Below the pieces are notes generated by a model, which did not search any database, was not told the origin of the DNA, and saw only the letters and a list, made by a program, of their open reading frames with translations. This document shows, piece by piece, positions 42,465 through 54,184 of a stretch of 64,000 bases of DNA. Made by a program: the position numbers and the translations under genes. This stretch comes from Schistosoma haematobium. Taxonomy: Eukaryota > Platyhelminthes > Trematoda > Strigeidida > Schistosomatidae. The stretch covers positions 34,802,616 through 34,866,615 of the forward strand of contig NC_067196.1 of assembly GCF_000699445.3 (NCBI RefSeq). Reading direction: 5' to 3'. Positions within the stretch are counted from its first letter, which is position 1; the number at the start of each line of letters is the position of its first letter.

Positions 42465-42860
42465 ATGGCGGAGTTCAAGTCAGTGGTGGATAAAGAAAAA
42501 GCGGATGTTATTGCTGTCTCGGAAACTTGGTTAACGTCAGAAGTATTAGGTAGTGAAATCCAGTTGACTGGTTTCATAACCAGCAGGGCTGATAGATTAA
42601 ACCGCAGGGGAGGCGGGGTTATTCTGTACACGAAAAGTACCCTAACCATAAGATTAGCTGAGACAGTAGCACATGTTTCAGGGACATGTGAACTGGTGAG
42701 ATGTAAGTTGAAATGCCGACGGCAAGATATTGAATTAGTTGTAGTATATCGCAGTCCAGAATGTGTAGCAGATGATTTTATCCTAGGTAAACTTAAGTCC
42801 TGGTGTAATAGGGGTAAAAGTCTTGTAGTAGGCGACTTTAATGCACCACATATAAACTAG
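42465..42860 (+). pseudogene. CR1-like ORF2, endonuclease piece
   Basis: APE-type endonuclease with ADVIAVSETWL (catalytic Glu), NRRGGGVILY, VVYRSPECVADDF and VVGDFNAPHIN, cut by a TAG at 42858-42860. The remaining SDHVVI catalytic segment lies beyond, at about 43055-43075, in the same element. Confidence 0.85.
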
Positions 42861-43388
42861 GTTAACTTAGAAGTAGGGTCATCCATATCATCGTTCGACT
42901 GCAAACTGTTAGAAACCTTGATTGGATTAGCATTATTCTAACACATTAGAGATCCCACAAGATACGACTTAAGAAACTCTTCCTCTCTTTTAGATTTAGT
43001 TTTCACACACGGTGATGACGTTGGTCAAATGGCTTTTCTCCCACCACTTGGGAGAAGTGACCATGTAGTCATCTTATTTAAATTCATGGCTGAGATTCCC
43101 TGTCAAACAGTTGCACCGACCCGTCCCAACATATTGAAGGCAGATATGCAGGCAATTAACTCCGCACCATCGGCTGAAAACTAGGAAATTGACTCAAAGG
43201 CATCAGTACAAGAGGCATGGACTCTATTCAGTCAGTTATACAATCGGGTAACTCAACCATACATCCCCTGGACTGTCCCAAAGAAAAAGAAGCACGGACA
43301 TCCCTGGATAGGGCGGGATATTCGACGTTTACTGAGACAAAAGAAGAAATGCTGGGACGTTGCCGTCCGCCTTGGCACAGCAGGTACG

Positions 43389-44051
43389 ATGGAACGCTAC
43401 AGATCGATAAGAAACGAGTGTATAACGAAAATTCGGGAAGCTCAAAGAAAATATGAAATGCAGCTGGAACAATCTGCACTCAAGCAGCCCAAGAGAATAT
43501 TCTCGTACATAAACTACAGAACAAGGATGCATCATTGGATTCCCAACCTAATTAAAGTGGGAAGTGTATCTGCAATGATAGAGGAAGATCAGGAAAAAGC
43601 AGAGGCTATGGCTGAATATTTTGGGGCAGTTTTCACTCAGGAACCTCTAGAGAAAGAACCAGACCCAAATACAGAGTCAACAAACCAGCTGCTCACCGTG
43701 GACTTCGACCAAAACGATGTGCTTAAGGCTCTTAGCACCCTAAACATGGAGAAGTCAACAGGACCAGATGAACTACACCCAAAAATCTTGAGACATATTG
43801 CCCAATATATCGCGGACCCACTGACTGTGATATTCAATATGTCACTTGACCAAGGTGTGTTACCTATGGACTGGAAGGCCGCAATCGTCACTCTAACACA
43901 TAAAACAGGACCAAGACAACTTCCATCGAACTACAGACCTGTAAGCCTGACCAGTGTTGTAGTTAAAATATTAGAAAGAATAGTCAAACGGAACATAATG
44001 GCATTTACGGAAACAAACAACTTGCTAAACATAGAACAACATGGTCTATGA
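43389..44051 (+). pseudogene. CR1-like ORF2, linker and N-terminal RT piece
   Basis: The region has QPKRIFSYINYRTR (pre-RT linker), MEKSTGPDELHPKILR (RT motif 0/1), DWKAAIVTLTHKTG and NYRPVSLTSVVVKILERIVK (RT motif 2). TGA at 44049-44051 ends the open stretch. RT continues in the next frame pieces with YFSKAFDKVPTNRLLSKLES (44147-44206). Confidence 0.86.
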
Positions 44052-44126
44052 AAAGGTCTATATTGTACAACGAACCTCCTTGTAGCAAGGGAGTTCTGGA
44101 TAAAGGCGCTAGACAACGGAAACTCA

Positions 44127-44580
44127 GTGGATGTTGTCTACATATATTTCAGTAAGGCTTTTGACAAGGTGCCAACAAATAGACTGCTATCGAAGTTGGA
44201 AAGCCTTGGTATTGCCGGACCTCTTTTAAAATGGATTAAAGATTTCCTAGTAGGTCGTAGACAAAAAGTAAGAATAAATTCCAAGTGCTCCATCTGGAGA
44301 CCAGTACGTTAATGATCTTACAAGTATAGTACAGTCTCCAATGTTATTATACGCTGATGATGTAAAAATTTGGCGAGTAATAACTGGAGAGAAAGACGCA
44401 TTTACTCTTCAGGCAGACTTGAATAATATGATAAACTGGTCTAAAGAGTGGCTGATGCCTATTAACGCGGAAAAGTGTGTCTACATGCACTTAGGAGATT
44501 CAAAGGTTAATAAGTACAACATAGGGGATGTGTCATTACCAGTAGTCCGGTCTCATAAGGATCTAGGGGTGACTGAGTAA
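44127..44580 (+). pseudogene. CR1-like ORF2, RT palm/thumb pieces
   Basis: The first piece has FSKAFDKVP (catalytic Asp region) and DFLVGRRQKVRIN. A deletion and frame change at about 44310 remove the SGVPQGTVLGP segment. The second piece has MLLYADDVKIW (catalytic YADD) and WLMPINAEKC...SHKDLGV, ending at TAA 44578-44580. A C-terminal region with RRLRGDLILMYRIL follows to about 45150. Confidence 0.84.
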
Positions 44581-45647
44581 TGATCTTAAGACGACGGCCC
44601 ATTGCCGGGAGGTCGCAGCCAAGGGGTTTCGAACCCTCTGGGTTTTAAAAAGGACATTCACTAAGTTAGATACTACCATGTTCACCACAGTATACACATC
44701 CTTAGTGAGAACTAAGCTAGAGAACTGCGTTTAGGCTGCAAGCCCCTGTTTAAAAGGTGACTCAGACATACTAGAAAAATTACAGAGGGCAGCTACGCGT
44801 GCAATTCCGGAACTCCGGGGTTTATCATACAAAGAGCGGCTTGAAAAACTGGACCTCTTTACTCTGTCCTATCGCAGACTAAGGGGAGATCTAATTTTGA
44901 TGTACAGAATACTGAGAAACGATTTCGGACCTAACTTATTCTCTCTTTCTTCCCACTAGATCGGGACACCTCAGAGGACATAGCAGGCAAGTAGAAAAGC
45001 CAAGAACGAACAAAATACCCGTGGCATACAGGTTTGCACACCGAGTCATCAAAACTTGGAACCCGCTGCCTGAAGCAGTGGTGTCCGCACCTTCAATTGA
45101 CGCTTTCAAGAGAAGACTGGACACTCACAGAAGCATACCAGAAAAGGAATAACATAGGTAGTAGGCCTTCTGTCCTTACTACACAAATCTGAATCTGAAA
45201 TCTAATAGCCAACAGACATCTAGCAAGTATATATATCCAAAAAGTTATTAAGGTTTTAAATTAATCGAATTTTCGCTATAATGCTTAACAATTATGTTCC
45301 TGAAACAAGAAATCCCACACATACCTAGCATATGGTGAATTGGAAACTGAGGAACTTGAACGACACTTTCTACTTGAATATATAAACACTGACAGCTCAA
45401 ACAAGCACAAAACTAAAATAAAACTTACAGGGATTGAAAATATGGGATCTAGGACAAGTAATGCCTTTGGTCTGACCGCTAGACACCAAAGTGAGGACTG
45501 GAGGTCAACTCTATAACATTTTATATCTTGCGCTTATATCTAGTCACTAAGAAAAACAAACACAATCTCAGTTTCAAAAATATCCTGAACTTATTCAAAT
45601 TATCTAGAAAAAAATTGAAACTTCGAACAATTTCACGGGTCTTTTTT

Positions 45648-46112
45648 CCAGCGGCCAGCACCTACTTAAAAAAAGACAGTGAGCTTCTGGGATAGGTTCA
45701 GAGAACGGCGACTAAGCTGATTCCCGGTATAGCAAAGCTTCCGTATGAATCTCGACTGGCCAAGCTGAAGCTTTTCCCGTTGTCATATCGCAGAACTAGA
45801 GGCGACTTGATTACAGTTTTCAAATTGCTTAGTGCCAAATTTGCACCTGATATGCCCTCATTTTTCTTGTCTTCCAAAACAGAGAATTTATGAGGACACT
45901 CCAAAAAAGTTCATAAGCCGAGAACAAATTACTTGTCAGCTGACCATCGACTTTCCCATCGAATCATCAACGAGTGGAATTCACTACCTCAGCACGTGGT
46001 TGAGGCTCTATCCGTCGATTCTTTCAAAAGAAAGTTGGATCAACTGAGAGACCACCATTGCCAGGACTAACACAGGCAACCAAGTCTCCTGTCCTTTCCA
46101 AACTGAAACTGA
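45648..46112 (+). mobile_element. 5'-truncated CR1-like LINE 3' end, identical to 61060-61524
   Basis: From 45670 to 46112 the sequence appears base-for-base identical to 61082-61524 (constant offset 15412), including an in-frame TAG, an in-frame TGA and the CTGAAACTGA end. It encodes the C-terminal region of ORF2 (RRTRGDLITVFKLLSAKFAP). The 22 bp before the identical block are only similar (about 17 of 22), and further upstream there is no match. Confidence 0.9.
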
Positions 46113-48290
46113 TGCTTACTTGTTCTGTTTCTATACCTTGTAGAATAGGCAACTCGAACCAAAGGGTCACTCATTACTGAATACCTAATGCGGCCGTGGG
46201 TGAACTTATCCGCAACGCAACCATGTAAACTTAATGTATCGCCCAGGGTCATCTGTGCGTTCAAGTAACCACAGATTTTGTCATTTCATAATGTATTTTT
46301 AATTAAGTGACTAGATTATGTAGTTATTTTCGCTCTGTTTTTAATTTTTATTCGTCATGTCTGACTGAGTTACATTGTACGTCCATTGCACTCTGGGATG
46401 ATATCTCAAGTCATAGCGAGTTTATTCACATAGTTGATTGTTTCCAGATAGACTGTCAGCGCATGATTTTACTGAAGAAAGTTATGTTGTACTGTAAACT
46501 ATGTTTCTATGAACAACTGCCTGTTGTCTTCAGTATGAAAGCAGTATATGCGTATCCTTCTTTTTTTCTTAGGTGAGTTCAACTGGCCTATATTTCGTGT
46601 TTTGGTTTTATCGGCTTAATTTTGTCCATTTAACTACTTTGAGCAACATATCTGTGTAAATGAAACAATAACTATGACACTTGCTTAGTTTAGTGTTCTT
46701 GGTTGTCGTATAATTCAGTTTACTTGAAAGAATTATGATATACTTAAGTATAGTGCTTGAAGCCTGTAACGAAACAGATCAGTTTAGTAAGTAGAGTTGC
46801 CTGTTTCTAATGTGTATACGGATTCAGATCAGTTTGATTAAAAATAGGAAAAAATGTGCCTTTGATTCTGCTGCTGTCATACATTGTAAGTTAGCGATAA
46901 GTATGTTTGGTGTTTATTTCTAGACTGTACATCTATCACTGACCATATTTCAAGATCACTGTCATTAAACAATTTCCCCAGCAAAAACATAGGTAGGAGG
47001 ACTGCTAAGCGTCTGAGCTTTTAGTTGCCCGCAAAACAGCAGTATACAGTCTTAGAAGATGAGTGTTCTGTGTCTCAATTAAATGCAGCTGGCTGTGAAC
47101 AAATGTTAAGAATCTTTTTGACAACTGGGACATTTAGTTTATCAGACACTTACTCTGCTTGTATGTTTTCCTGTTAAACTAGACGCAGATGCATGGGAAC
47201 ACTGAAATTGGAGCAAAATAATAAAAACATTGCAATACGGTACTAAGCCCATGTTATGCTTTGCGCAAGTAATAGAAGCTGACCTTATCTAATATTCATG
47301 AACTCAAGGTAAATCACAACTGCATAAATTCTTTGCTAAAAAACATGTAATTTGGTTATTTATCTATTCCACATTTCTGACTAAATTCATCACTATTTTT
47401 TTCATTTAGAATGCAACAGGAGTGAGCCTTCACAGAACCTAAAAACTGTTTCGCCCCTGGAACTATGGCCCTATGGAACTGTTTACGGGAGATCCAACGA
47501 ACAGCAGATTATAAAAAGGATGCTGGACGTCCATTTTAGTCTCACAACCACTTCCAGTATTTTTTTACTTCTTTTACTCTTTCGTTTGGAAAAAAACAAC
47601 AAAAACTGCAGCTTAACATTACCAATACGACTTTTAAACCATAAGGAGCCGTAATTAAACAAAATGTTCTGCCCTACAGACATGGGTGGATTGAAGTTAT
47701 CTCCCCACCATCATGTTTGCTGGTCAGTAACGCCACCCTCCCTCCTTTTGTGATGTTAGGCTCTCTTACGTTTATGGTAAGTATGAATACTGCTTTAATC
47801 AAAGCCCATAGTTGGAATACACTGTCTCTACTAGGTCCATGTTACAAGCAAATCAGATAGTTGAAAAGTCTGTTTTATGGGTTAGATGTTCATATAGTAT
47901 ATCACACTGCTATAAAGATAACTAATGGTTTAAAGAAGTAAGGACTAATAGCAAATCAAAAGATATGAGAGGGTATAAAATTGTAGAAAAGAAGAAAGAT
48001 TTTAGGGTAAGAAAAATAAAACATTGAGAAACTCATAAGACTTTGTGGCCAAATTTTGAGCTTTGTATGATCGGCCTTAGTAGATCAGCATCCATAAGAT
48101 TGAGCTATCTGTCTACCTACGGTAGATAAAAAAATGCATGACTTTTAGGAAGAATAATGTACATTCAACCTGTAGAGATTTGGGAACTGAAAGTGAGGGT
48201 TAGGAGCATAAGGTCATGATTAATAAACAATGAATAATAGGAAAGGATAAGCCATATATTCTGTGATTAGGTTATATTCATATTAATAAC
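46113..48290. other. No recognisable feature
   Basis: About 2.2 kb of AT-rich DNA between LINE remnants. An 89-codon plus-strand open stretch at 46307-46576 is Cys/Leu/Phe-rich with no domain and is probably chance. Confidence 0.4.
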
Positions 48291-48318
48291 AGTCGGACTA
48301 GTTATATTCTTGTTCTGT

Positions 48319-48837
48319 CTAGATACTAGGCGGTCCGTAATAAAGTGCCTCATTGGTGGGCGGGAGTTCAAGGAAATGTTGAAGCTCTTTAGAGTCTAGA
48401 AATAGGGTTATTAGCTTTCTGAATCTGGTAAACGTATCACAGTTACGGATAGGCATTGGCAGCCTGTTCCACAATAAACTATACCGTACTGTAAAAAACT
48501 TAAAACGCATTTCTTTTGGGTGTTTTACGGTAAGTAGTGTATATGTGTTATTCCTAAGTCTATAGGCTGGGTCGTGGGTGATAGTCGGGCAGGAGGTTAG
48601 AAAGGAGAGCCCATATATCACTTTGTAGAGAAATATTCAATTGTTTTTTGGCCTACGGTGCCATAAAGGTTGTTTGCCTTTAATGAATATACTACCTCTC
48701 GATTTAGAACGTTTAAGTTTACTTTGGAGGAGTATGGTGAGTGCAGAGGGGTTATTATTAAGTTCAAATGCACGTTTTTCCTGTGCGACTGCTTTTTGTT
48801 TACTTATTGTCTCTGTTCGGACAAGTATTTCTGTCAT
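48319..48837 (-). pseudogene. LINE ORF2 remnant (linker joined to C-terminus)
   Basis: One frame with a single TGA. The first part (TEILVRTETISKQKAVAQEK, LQSKLKRSKSRG) resembles the charged pre-RT linker. The second (DPAYRLRNNTYTLL, FFTVRYSLLWNRLPMPIRN) is the domain that ends CR1/L2-type ORF2 proteins. No RT motif lies between them. Confidence 0.55.
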
Positions 48838-49048
48838 CGTTACTAAAGAGGAAAAGTCATTTAAGTTGTGGAATCGAGTACAATGTCTTTGAAGACGTCT
48901 TCTTGTACTGACTGGTATATAGAGATCTTTGGAGAACGCAGGTTTACAGTATTCTAAAGGTGCGATGTTGTTGATGATACTTTTGATGTTGTGATAAAAT
49001 ATATTGGTTAATATGTCGGTATTATTTGAGGTAAAGAAAGTTCTCCAA

Positions 49049-50398
49049 TCAGTGCTTCTTAGGTAATTGTGGGGAGAACCTGTTCACTGTTCTTGGGATA
49101 CCTATAGAGCAGTTGGGTTCAATCTTACGTGTTCCCCTATTCGGTATCATGAGTTTTGTCTTCCCACCCTTTATTTTCAGAGCTAGAGTCTTTTGTTGTC
49201 TTTGTGAGATGAACTTACATTCATTCAAGTCTACTTGTGGGGTATCTTTAGGAGGACAAATTTTCAAGCGTAAAGGTTTAGTTGGATGTGTGTTTTTACA
49301 CCACTCACATTTTAGTACATTACTGAACGAACAGGTGGGATTAGTCATGTCGTTATGGTTTTTGGTGTCAGTTGGGGTCCATATCTTATCCAAAGGTTTC
49401 TGATCTGTAGACTCATCTAGATCAATAGAGTGATCAGCCGTATGTGGAGTGGTGTCATGCTTATTGTTCGTGTGTTTTAAACTATTTGCTGTGTTGCAAA
49501 CTGTCTCTGGCTGATTACTAACTGTGACGCTCCCATTCAATTCTATCGCTTCATGTCTTCTTACACGACGTTGACAGGGCGTAAGGTCTGGAATGACTTT
49601 TATATTCTTGTATGGAATTAGTGAGCCAATATTTTTGCTTAAATTAATAAACTGCTTAGCATCGTTACAACAGCCAAACATAAACAAAAGGGGGCAAGTC
49701 GATCTGTCTGACTTTTTTCTAAGGCGGATGACTTTGCAGTTAACGTTCGGCATACCGCATGCTCTAAGGCAAATATCCCTTAAATTAGATGGGTGTGTGC
49801 GGTCGGGGAGGTTATACACAACTGCAGTGAGGGAAGACACCACTCTCTTCGTCACTTATTCAGCCACAAACTCCGAAATACACTCAGCTTTAGTGAGTTG
49901 CTTAAGATTTCTATCAGTGTCAAGGCCAAATATATGTGTGAGGAGTGCTAGTTGCTCAAGTTTGCCGTTAATTTCGGATAGAGAGTTTTGTAGCTGACGG
50001 ATGTCATTACTATATCTATCAGTATTTCGGTGTGTATGAGGTGGACCATTGGACTCTTTAGTTTTTGAAATTTTAGATTTAGGCCTTGGTAGCACATACT
50101 GTCTAGTAGACTGTGCTGACTTTTCGATGCACGTAGGTATATTGTCTTGTATGTCAACCAGTCTTACCATTGGCACACTGCACGCAGAGATAGAGGAGTT
50201 GTAACATGGAGAATCAGGTGATGATAGAGACATTTGTGTACAATACACATATTTTTCAGTAGTTAAAAATTCGACATTGTCAGGTACTGAGTCGTCAGTA
50301 ATAGAGGTTACAGATTTGGACCTTTTATTTGGCTTAGAATTTGGTGAAATTTCTCTTTTACTGGAGTTATTGGACATGATATGAAAATAAGTGAGCAC
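49049..50398 (-). pseudogene. Putative LINE ORF1 protein, one internal stop
   Basis: About 448 residues in one frame, interrupted by a single TAA at 49858-49856 (GAA TAA GTG). The N-terminus is charged and S/P/K-rich (NSSKREISPNSKPNKRSKSV), followed by a helix predicted from LQNSLSEINGKLEQLALL that could be coiled coil. A region after the stop (SSLTAVVYNLPDRTHPSNLR ... LRKKSDRSTCPLLFMFGC) has an RRM-like strand/helix order. A C-x-x-C pair (KCEWCKNTHP) occurs near the end. The arrangement fits a LINE ORF1 RNA-binding protein. The family is uncertain. Confidence 0.55.
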
Positions 50399-51690
50399 AG
50401 TGCTTGTTAAATTAAATATAATATCTGAGTATTAGTTGTTATTAAGTATTAACCTGGTTAATACTAGGATTAGAGACTGTGAGTATATAATGAATTGCAG
50501 ATCTATTTACGACTTAAGACTGCAATAGGTACAATGCCAACTGGTAATTGTACATCGAATAAAAAAATTATTCTTATGTTTCGGGGTAAGATGTACCCGA
50601 TGTACAGGACAGGATGATAATCATAGTATAATACACCCTACAAAAGAGCACGTCGAAGAATTCCTAAACCACGTGAAAAAATGTTACCACTTTAAAAGTA
50701 GTTAAACAAAATGGTTTCAGGATATCGTCATAAAGCAATGTCATGACTTGACAATCACGTAATATGATTAAAAATATTGATGAAACTATTGACAAAATCG
50801 GTCAACAAATTGACTTATAATTATCCTTAAATAGTGTTGTTTTCTCGTTATCTTCATCCATTATGGGTGATTACAATATGTTTCTCTATCAGTTGCTCAT
50901 TCAGTAAATATCTCAAAACTTCTTTATCCTAATTGAAGGTTTAGCGACACAATCATGCATGCAAATCATCAGTATAAGCAGTCGAGCAAACCTCCTGCAT
51001 TCTGAAAACATTACTGCCGAATTTACCACAAAACTGACTAAGGTTCAAGCCATTATCATAGACATGAGTTGGGAGTGTAATCTCCTTAGTTAAAACTTAT
51101 GTTCTCCCTGATAATCATATGAGCATCACTCACTGTTAATCATCTTTGTGAAGACTTATTTAGCCGAAGACATCTTGCAGGACCACATCACCTATAATTG
51201 TGGCACATAAGCTTGGTTGATTCCAACCAGTATAATCACTATATCAGTTCAATTGTATTCCGCCTTATGCTAAACTACATACTTGCAACTAACTTGTGTG
51301 CACCATCAGCCGGTAGGTATAAATATAAATAAATAGTCTATGGCAAATCAGAACATTGAGTCTAGAGCATGTCTCTTACGAATACACTCATGTTTAACGA
51401 ATCGCTCTTAGTTATCTGTCCAAAATTCATATAAGTATCACTTTTCACGTATTGAAAATTTTTCTGATAACCATTCATATGTATTAGTAGTATTACTGAA
51501 TTCTATCACGGTAAAGATGAGGTCGAGAAAATCTCCACATAACTAAATAAACCATATCAAACTAACTGAAACACTAGCTGGAATTCTTTTCCACGGTTAT
51601 ACATTTGCTATTTCAGCTGGCCTAACAGCACAGATTACTTGGAAATCACCTCATATGGACAGCTTACCGGCATAAACGTCATTTGAATTA
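50399..51690. other. No recognisable feature
   Basis: About 1.3 kb of AT-rich DNA between the LINE derivative and the Penelope-like element. I see no open frame, tandem repeat or motif I can name. Confidence 0.4.
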
Positions 51691-51727
51691 ATAATTTAAA
51701 CCAAATATATTACCTGTTTTAACATTT

Positions 51728-52540
51728 CTATAACAATAATAGTGATGGAGTTTTATTCTCTTGGCTGGATGTTTTGGTCGTGGAGCTCTCATCGTCCTCC
51801 TGAACGACATCATCAGCACAAACCTCGGATAGAAGTGAAGTGTTCGAATTTTTCCATGTGCGTTTCCCAGCTTGTTCTGTACACCTCGATGTTGATTGGT
51901 TCTTACTGACCTTAAATTTTTCATTGTTTACTTCTTTGTTTTGGTTGTGTCTCCCATTGGTTTGGTTGTTGTTCCTATATTTGTGCATGATTTTCCTGAT
52001 TGGTTGCTAAATTGGATCGGTTTCAACGTGCTTGTTGATTACTGGTTGACCTGAGTGCCAGGCTTCTAAAAATTCTCTGGTGTTTTTGGAACTTCCTCTG
52101 TCTTAGATTTCTACAATTTCCCAATCGAATGAGTGTCCGCAGTTGTCCACGTGTATTGATAAAAGTGAGGAAATATCATGGCGTTTGACTGCTAATTGAT
52201 GTTCGTGTAGGCGAAGGTGAACGGGACGTCCACTTTGTCCGATGTAGTGTTTTTCGCAGTTGGCACAATTTATTTTGTAGGTGATGTTTGATTTGTTTTC
52301 CTTTGTTATTTCATCCTTTGGTTTGCATAGGATTGATTGTAGTGATTTTGTCGGTTTGTGTGCAACACCTATCCCGAAAGTCTTCGGCAGTCTCGTTGAA
52401 TTTTCTGATATGTCTTTTATGTATGGTAGGGAGATCCTTTTGTTGATTTATGTGCCTGATTTGAGTTCTGATGATGCGTGCGGCTGGTATTTTTTGATGA
52501 AGTTGATTGTGTAGCCGTTGTTTTGAAATACGCCCTTCAG
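51728..52540 (-). pseudogene. Penelope-like GIY-YIG-like domain and C-tail
   Basis: The minus-strand frame, with a few stops, gives KYLKGVFQNNGYTINFIKKY, SNITYKINCANCEKHYIGQS (the YIG part of the motif), RPVHLRLHEHQLAVKRHDIS and SFDWEIVEI, then EFLEAWHSGQPVINKHVETD. This is the trematode Penelope layout, in which a Cys pair precedes the YIG strand. The tail [20 protein letters not shown] and an acidic DDVVQEDDESS follow. Confidence 0.85.
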
Positions 52541-53259
52541 GTATTTCTCTTTATTTTTTCTTGCTGCCAGTGTGCTGCAGTGTGTCCTCGCCCCCTTGAA
52601 CAAAGTGTGTACGCAGTTGATTTTGTGAGCTCTTTGGTTGTTGCTGTTGTAGACGGGAATTTGATCAGTTTTCCCGTGTCAGTTCTAGTGAATAATATAT
52701 CCAAGAACGATAGTTTGTTGTTTGACTCCTGTTCCATTGTGAACTTGATGTCATCCAAGACGTTGTTGATCAGCTTGTTAGTGTTTTCCAGATCATCCTT
52801 TTTGACGATGACGAATGTGTCGTCTACATAGCAAATGTGAATTTTCGGCTTGATCACTGGTAATATCGAGGCCTCTAGTCTCTGCGTCACTGCTTCAGCG
52901 ATCAGTCCTGATATTAAAGATCCCACTGGTGTCCCTTTTGTTTGTTCGTAGATTTTGTTGTTGAATTGCAAATATGTTGTTAGGTATAAATCAATGAGCT
53001 CTAGTAGACTTTGAATTTGAGGCTTCGTGTACTTTGTGAGACTTGTGATCTTGGTTAGAAGTAGAGGTATAGTTTCTTTCGCCAAATTTGGTTCCATTGA
53101 GGTGAATAACGCCATCACATCGAAGGATGTCATCAGCTCATCGTTGTTTATTTGAATGTTCTTAATTTGATCCAGGAGTTGTGTGGGGATTCGATAGAGT
53201 GGCTTGATGAATCCACTAAATGTTTCAATATTCGTGAAATTTCTTTTGACAAATTGCAT
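52537..53259 (-). pseudogene. Penelope-like RT core
   Basis: 240 open codons with TSFDVMALFTSM (motif A, catalytic Asp), YEQTKGTPVGSLISGLIAEA (motif B) and HICYVDDTFVIVKKDD (motif C, YVDD), then NNKLSFLDILFTRTDTGKL. The order and sequence are typical of Penelope RTs rather than LINE RTs. The last 35 codons leave the true frame: GCGRTHCSTLAARKNKEKYL-type sequence continues in another frame toward the GIY-YIG part. Confidence 0.9.
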
Positions 53260-53600
53260 GTTGGCGTTCCGGGGAGTGCTACAATTGGACGTATTGGAAT
53301 GTTTGTTCTGTGTATTTTCGGTCTGTTGTAGAATCGAGGGAGTACTGGTTCATTGAATTTCATTCTCCGTTGGTCTTGTTTTGTTATTCCTCCTGCTGTG
53401 ACTAGCTTGTTTAGAGTATTTAGGATTCGGTTGTCTAACATTTTGACGGGATTCATGTCTATCAGTTTATATGTGCTCTTATCCACAAGTAGTTCCTCGA
53501 CTTTTTTGACGTATTCTTGTTTATCCATAACTACTGTGATGCGTCCTTTGTCCGATGGAACTATGACAATATCCTTTTCCAGTCCCGAGTTTCTTCAAAG
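53148..53600 (-). pseudogene. Penelope-like RT, N-terminal piece
   Basis: The frame is open from about 53600 (LEKDIVIVPSDKGRITVVMD) to 53148. It includes LNKLVTAGGITKQDQRRMKF, PRFYNRPKIHRTNIPIRPIV and LPGTPTCNLSKEISRIL, the conserved region before motif A. A frame change at about 53250 joins it to the RT core. Confidence 0.87.
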
Positions 53601-53654
53601 CTTTTTGTTCTTGTGGGGTCAATTGGTCGTTTTACTTCATCCGTTGAGTTAGCG

Positions 53655-53990
53655 GTACTACAGTTTTTCCAAGTCCGGGATTCTCAGGACTCTCAACGCT
53701 TATTTCGATCATGTTCATCTGGGTATGGTAGAACATTTAAAAGATTCAAAAGGATACTCCCACCTCTTAACTTGTGTAGACGGTTTCACACGATGGTCAG
53801 AAGCAGTACCCATCAAGGACATTACTGCTAAGACAGTGGCCTGCGCCTCTGCCGAACGATGGTTAGCAAACTCCGGCCGCCCTTCAACTACCACTAAAGA
53901 CCGTGGACGCCAGTACGAATCTGAAAATGCCCGTTGTCTTATCACACTATTAGAAATCACATATTCCGAACCCTAACCCTACCAAAATTG
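53655..53990 (+). mobile_element. Gypsy-like integrase fragment
   Basis: The plus strand reads FDHVHLGMVEHLKDSKGYSH, LLTCVDGFTRWSEAVPIKDI (first catalytic Asp region), SAERWLANSGRPSTTTKDRG (second Asp region) and RQYESENARCLITLLEITYS. This is the catalytic core of a Ty3/gypsy integrase. It is short, and opposite in strand to the gypsy gag-pol remnant that starts immediately to its right. Confidence 0.87.
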
Positions 53991-53995
53991 TCTAG

Positions 53996-54184
53996 TTAAG
54001 TTCTGCAAGATGATGCGTCTGCAACTACATTATTTGCCCCAGGAATGTGTTGTATATCTGACGTTAACTGCAAAATGCAGCCCAGTTGTCGATACTCTCT
54101 AATAGGGTGCTTGTCTAAAGGTGAGGTTAAGGAGTAATTAGGAGGTTTATAGTTGGTGTAAACGGTGAAGTCTCTGCCTTTCAT
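53996..54184 (-). pseudogene. Gypsy-like RNase H end
   Basis: The segment RDFTVYTNYKPPNYSLTSP resembles the F-x-V-x-T-D-H-K-P-L strand of gypsy RNase H, with D-H changed to N-Y. YRQLGCILQLTSDIQHIPGA and NNVVADASSC follow as the usual IPG-x-x-N-x-V-A-D-A-L-S-R end. Key residues are lost, so it is dead. Confidence 0.78.

Larger units (their letters stand above)
42030..45215 (+). mobile_element. CR1-like LINE, copy 2 (5'-truncated in ORF1)
   Basis: It joins directly to copy 1 in the same orientation. It starts inside ORF1 (LIPDTVSGVSICKLYRIG at about 42075) and runs through the endonuclease, RT and C-terminal region to a CTGAATCTGAAATCT-like tail at about 45190-45210. It is only moderately decayed: long open pieces are separated by single stops, plus one internal deletion of RT at about 44310, where the GVPQG motif is missing. 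Confidence 0.87.
48300..50398 (-). mobile_element. LINE derivative keeping ORF1 but lacking endonuclease and RT
   Basis: Minus strand, in order: a nearly intact ORF1 (50398-49049), a pre-RT linker-like segment (about 49045-48637, STRRRLQRHCTRFHNLNDF and LLQSKLKRSKSRGSIF) and then directly the C-terminal segment of a CR1/L2-type ORF2 (48636-48319: RLRNNTYTLLTVKHPKEMRF, LLWNRLPMPIRNCDTFTRFR). The APE endonuclease and the RT palm are absent. The last two segments share one frame, separated by a single TGA at about 48637-48639. Confidence 0.6.
51700..53645 (-). mobile_element. Penelope-like element (RT plus GIY-YIG-like endonuclease)
   Basis: Penelope-like elements pair a telomerase-related RT with a GIY-YIG endonuclease. 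The minus strand carries, in order, IVIVPSDKGRITVVMDKQEY and RFYNRPKIHRTNIPIRPIVA (N-terminal RT), SFDVMALFTSMEP, TKGTPVGSLISGLIAE, CYVDDTFVIV (catalytic), NKLSFLDILF, then NCANCEKHYIGQSGRPVHLR, LRLHEHQLAVKRHD and EFLEAWHSGQPVIN (GIY-YIG-like), and an acidic tail ending at about 51728. There are frame changes and a few stops, so it is inactive. The 5' side is cut off at about 53645 by gypsy-like sequence. Confidence 0.9.

Noticed and set aside
46307..46576. Plus-strand open frame of 89 codons between LINE remnants
   Set aside because: No motif, skewed AT-driven composition and no splice or repeat context; chance is the simplest reading.
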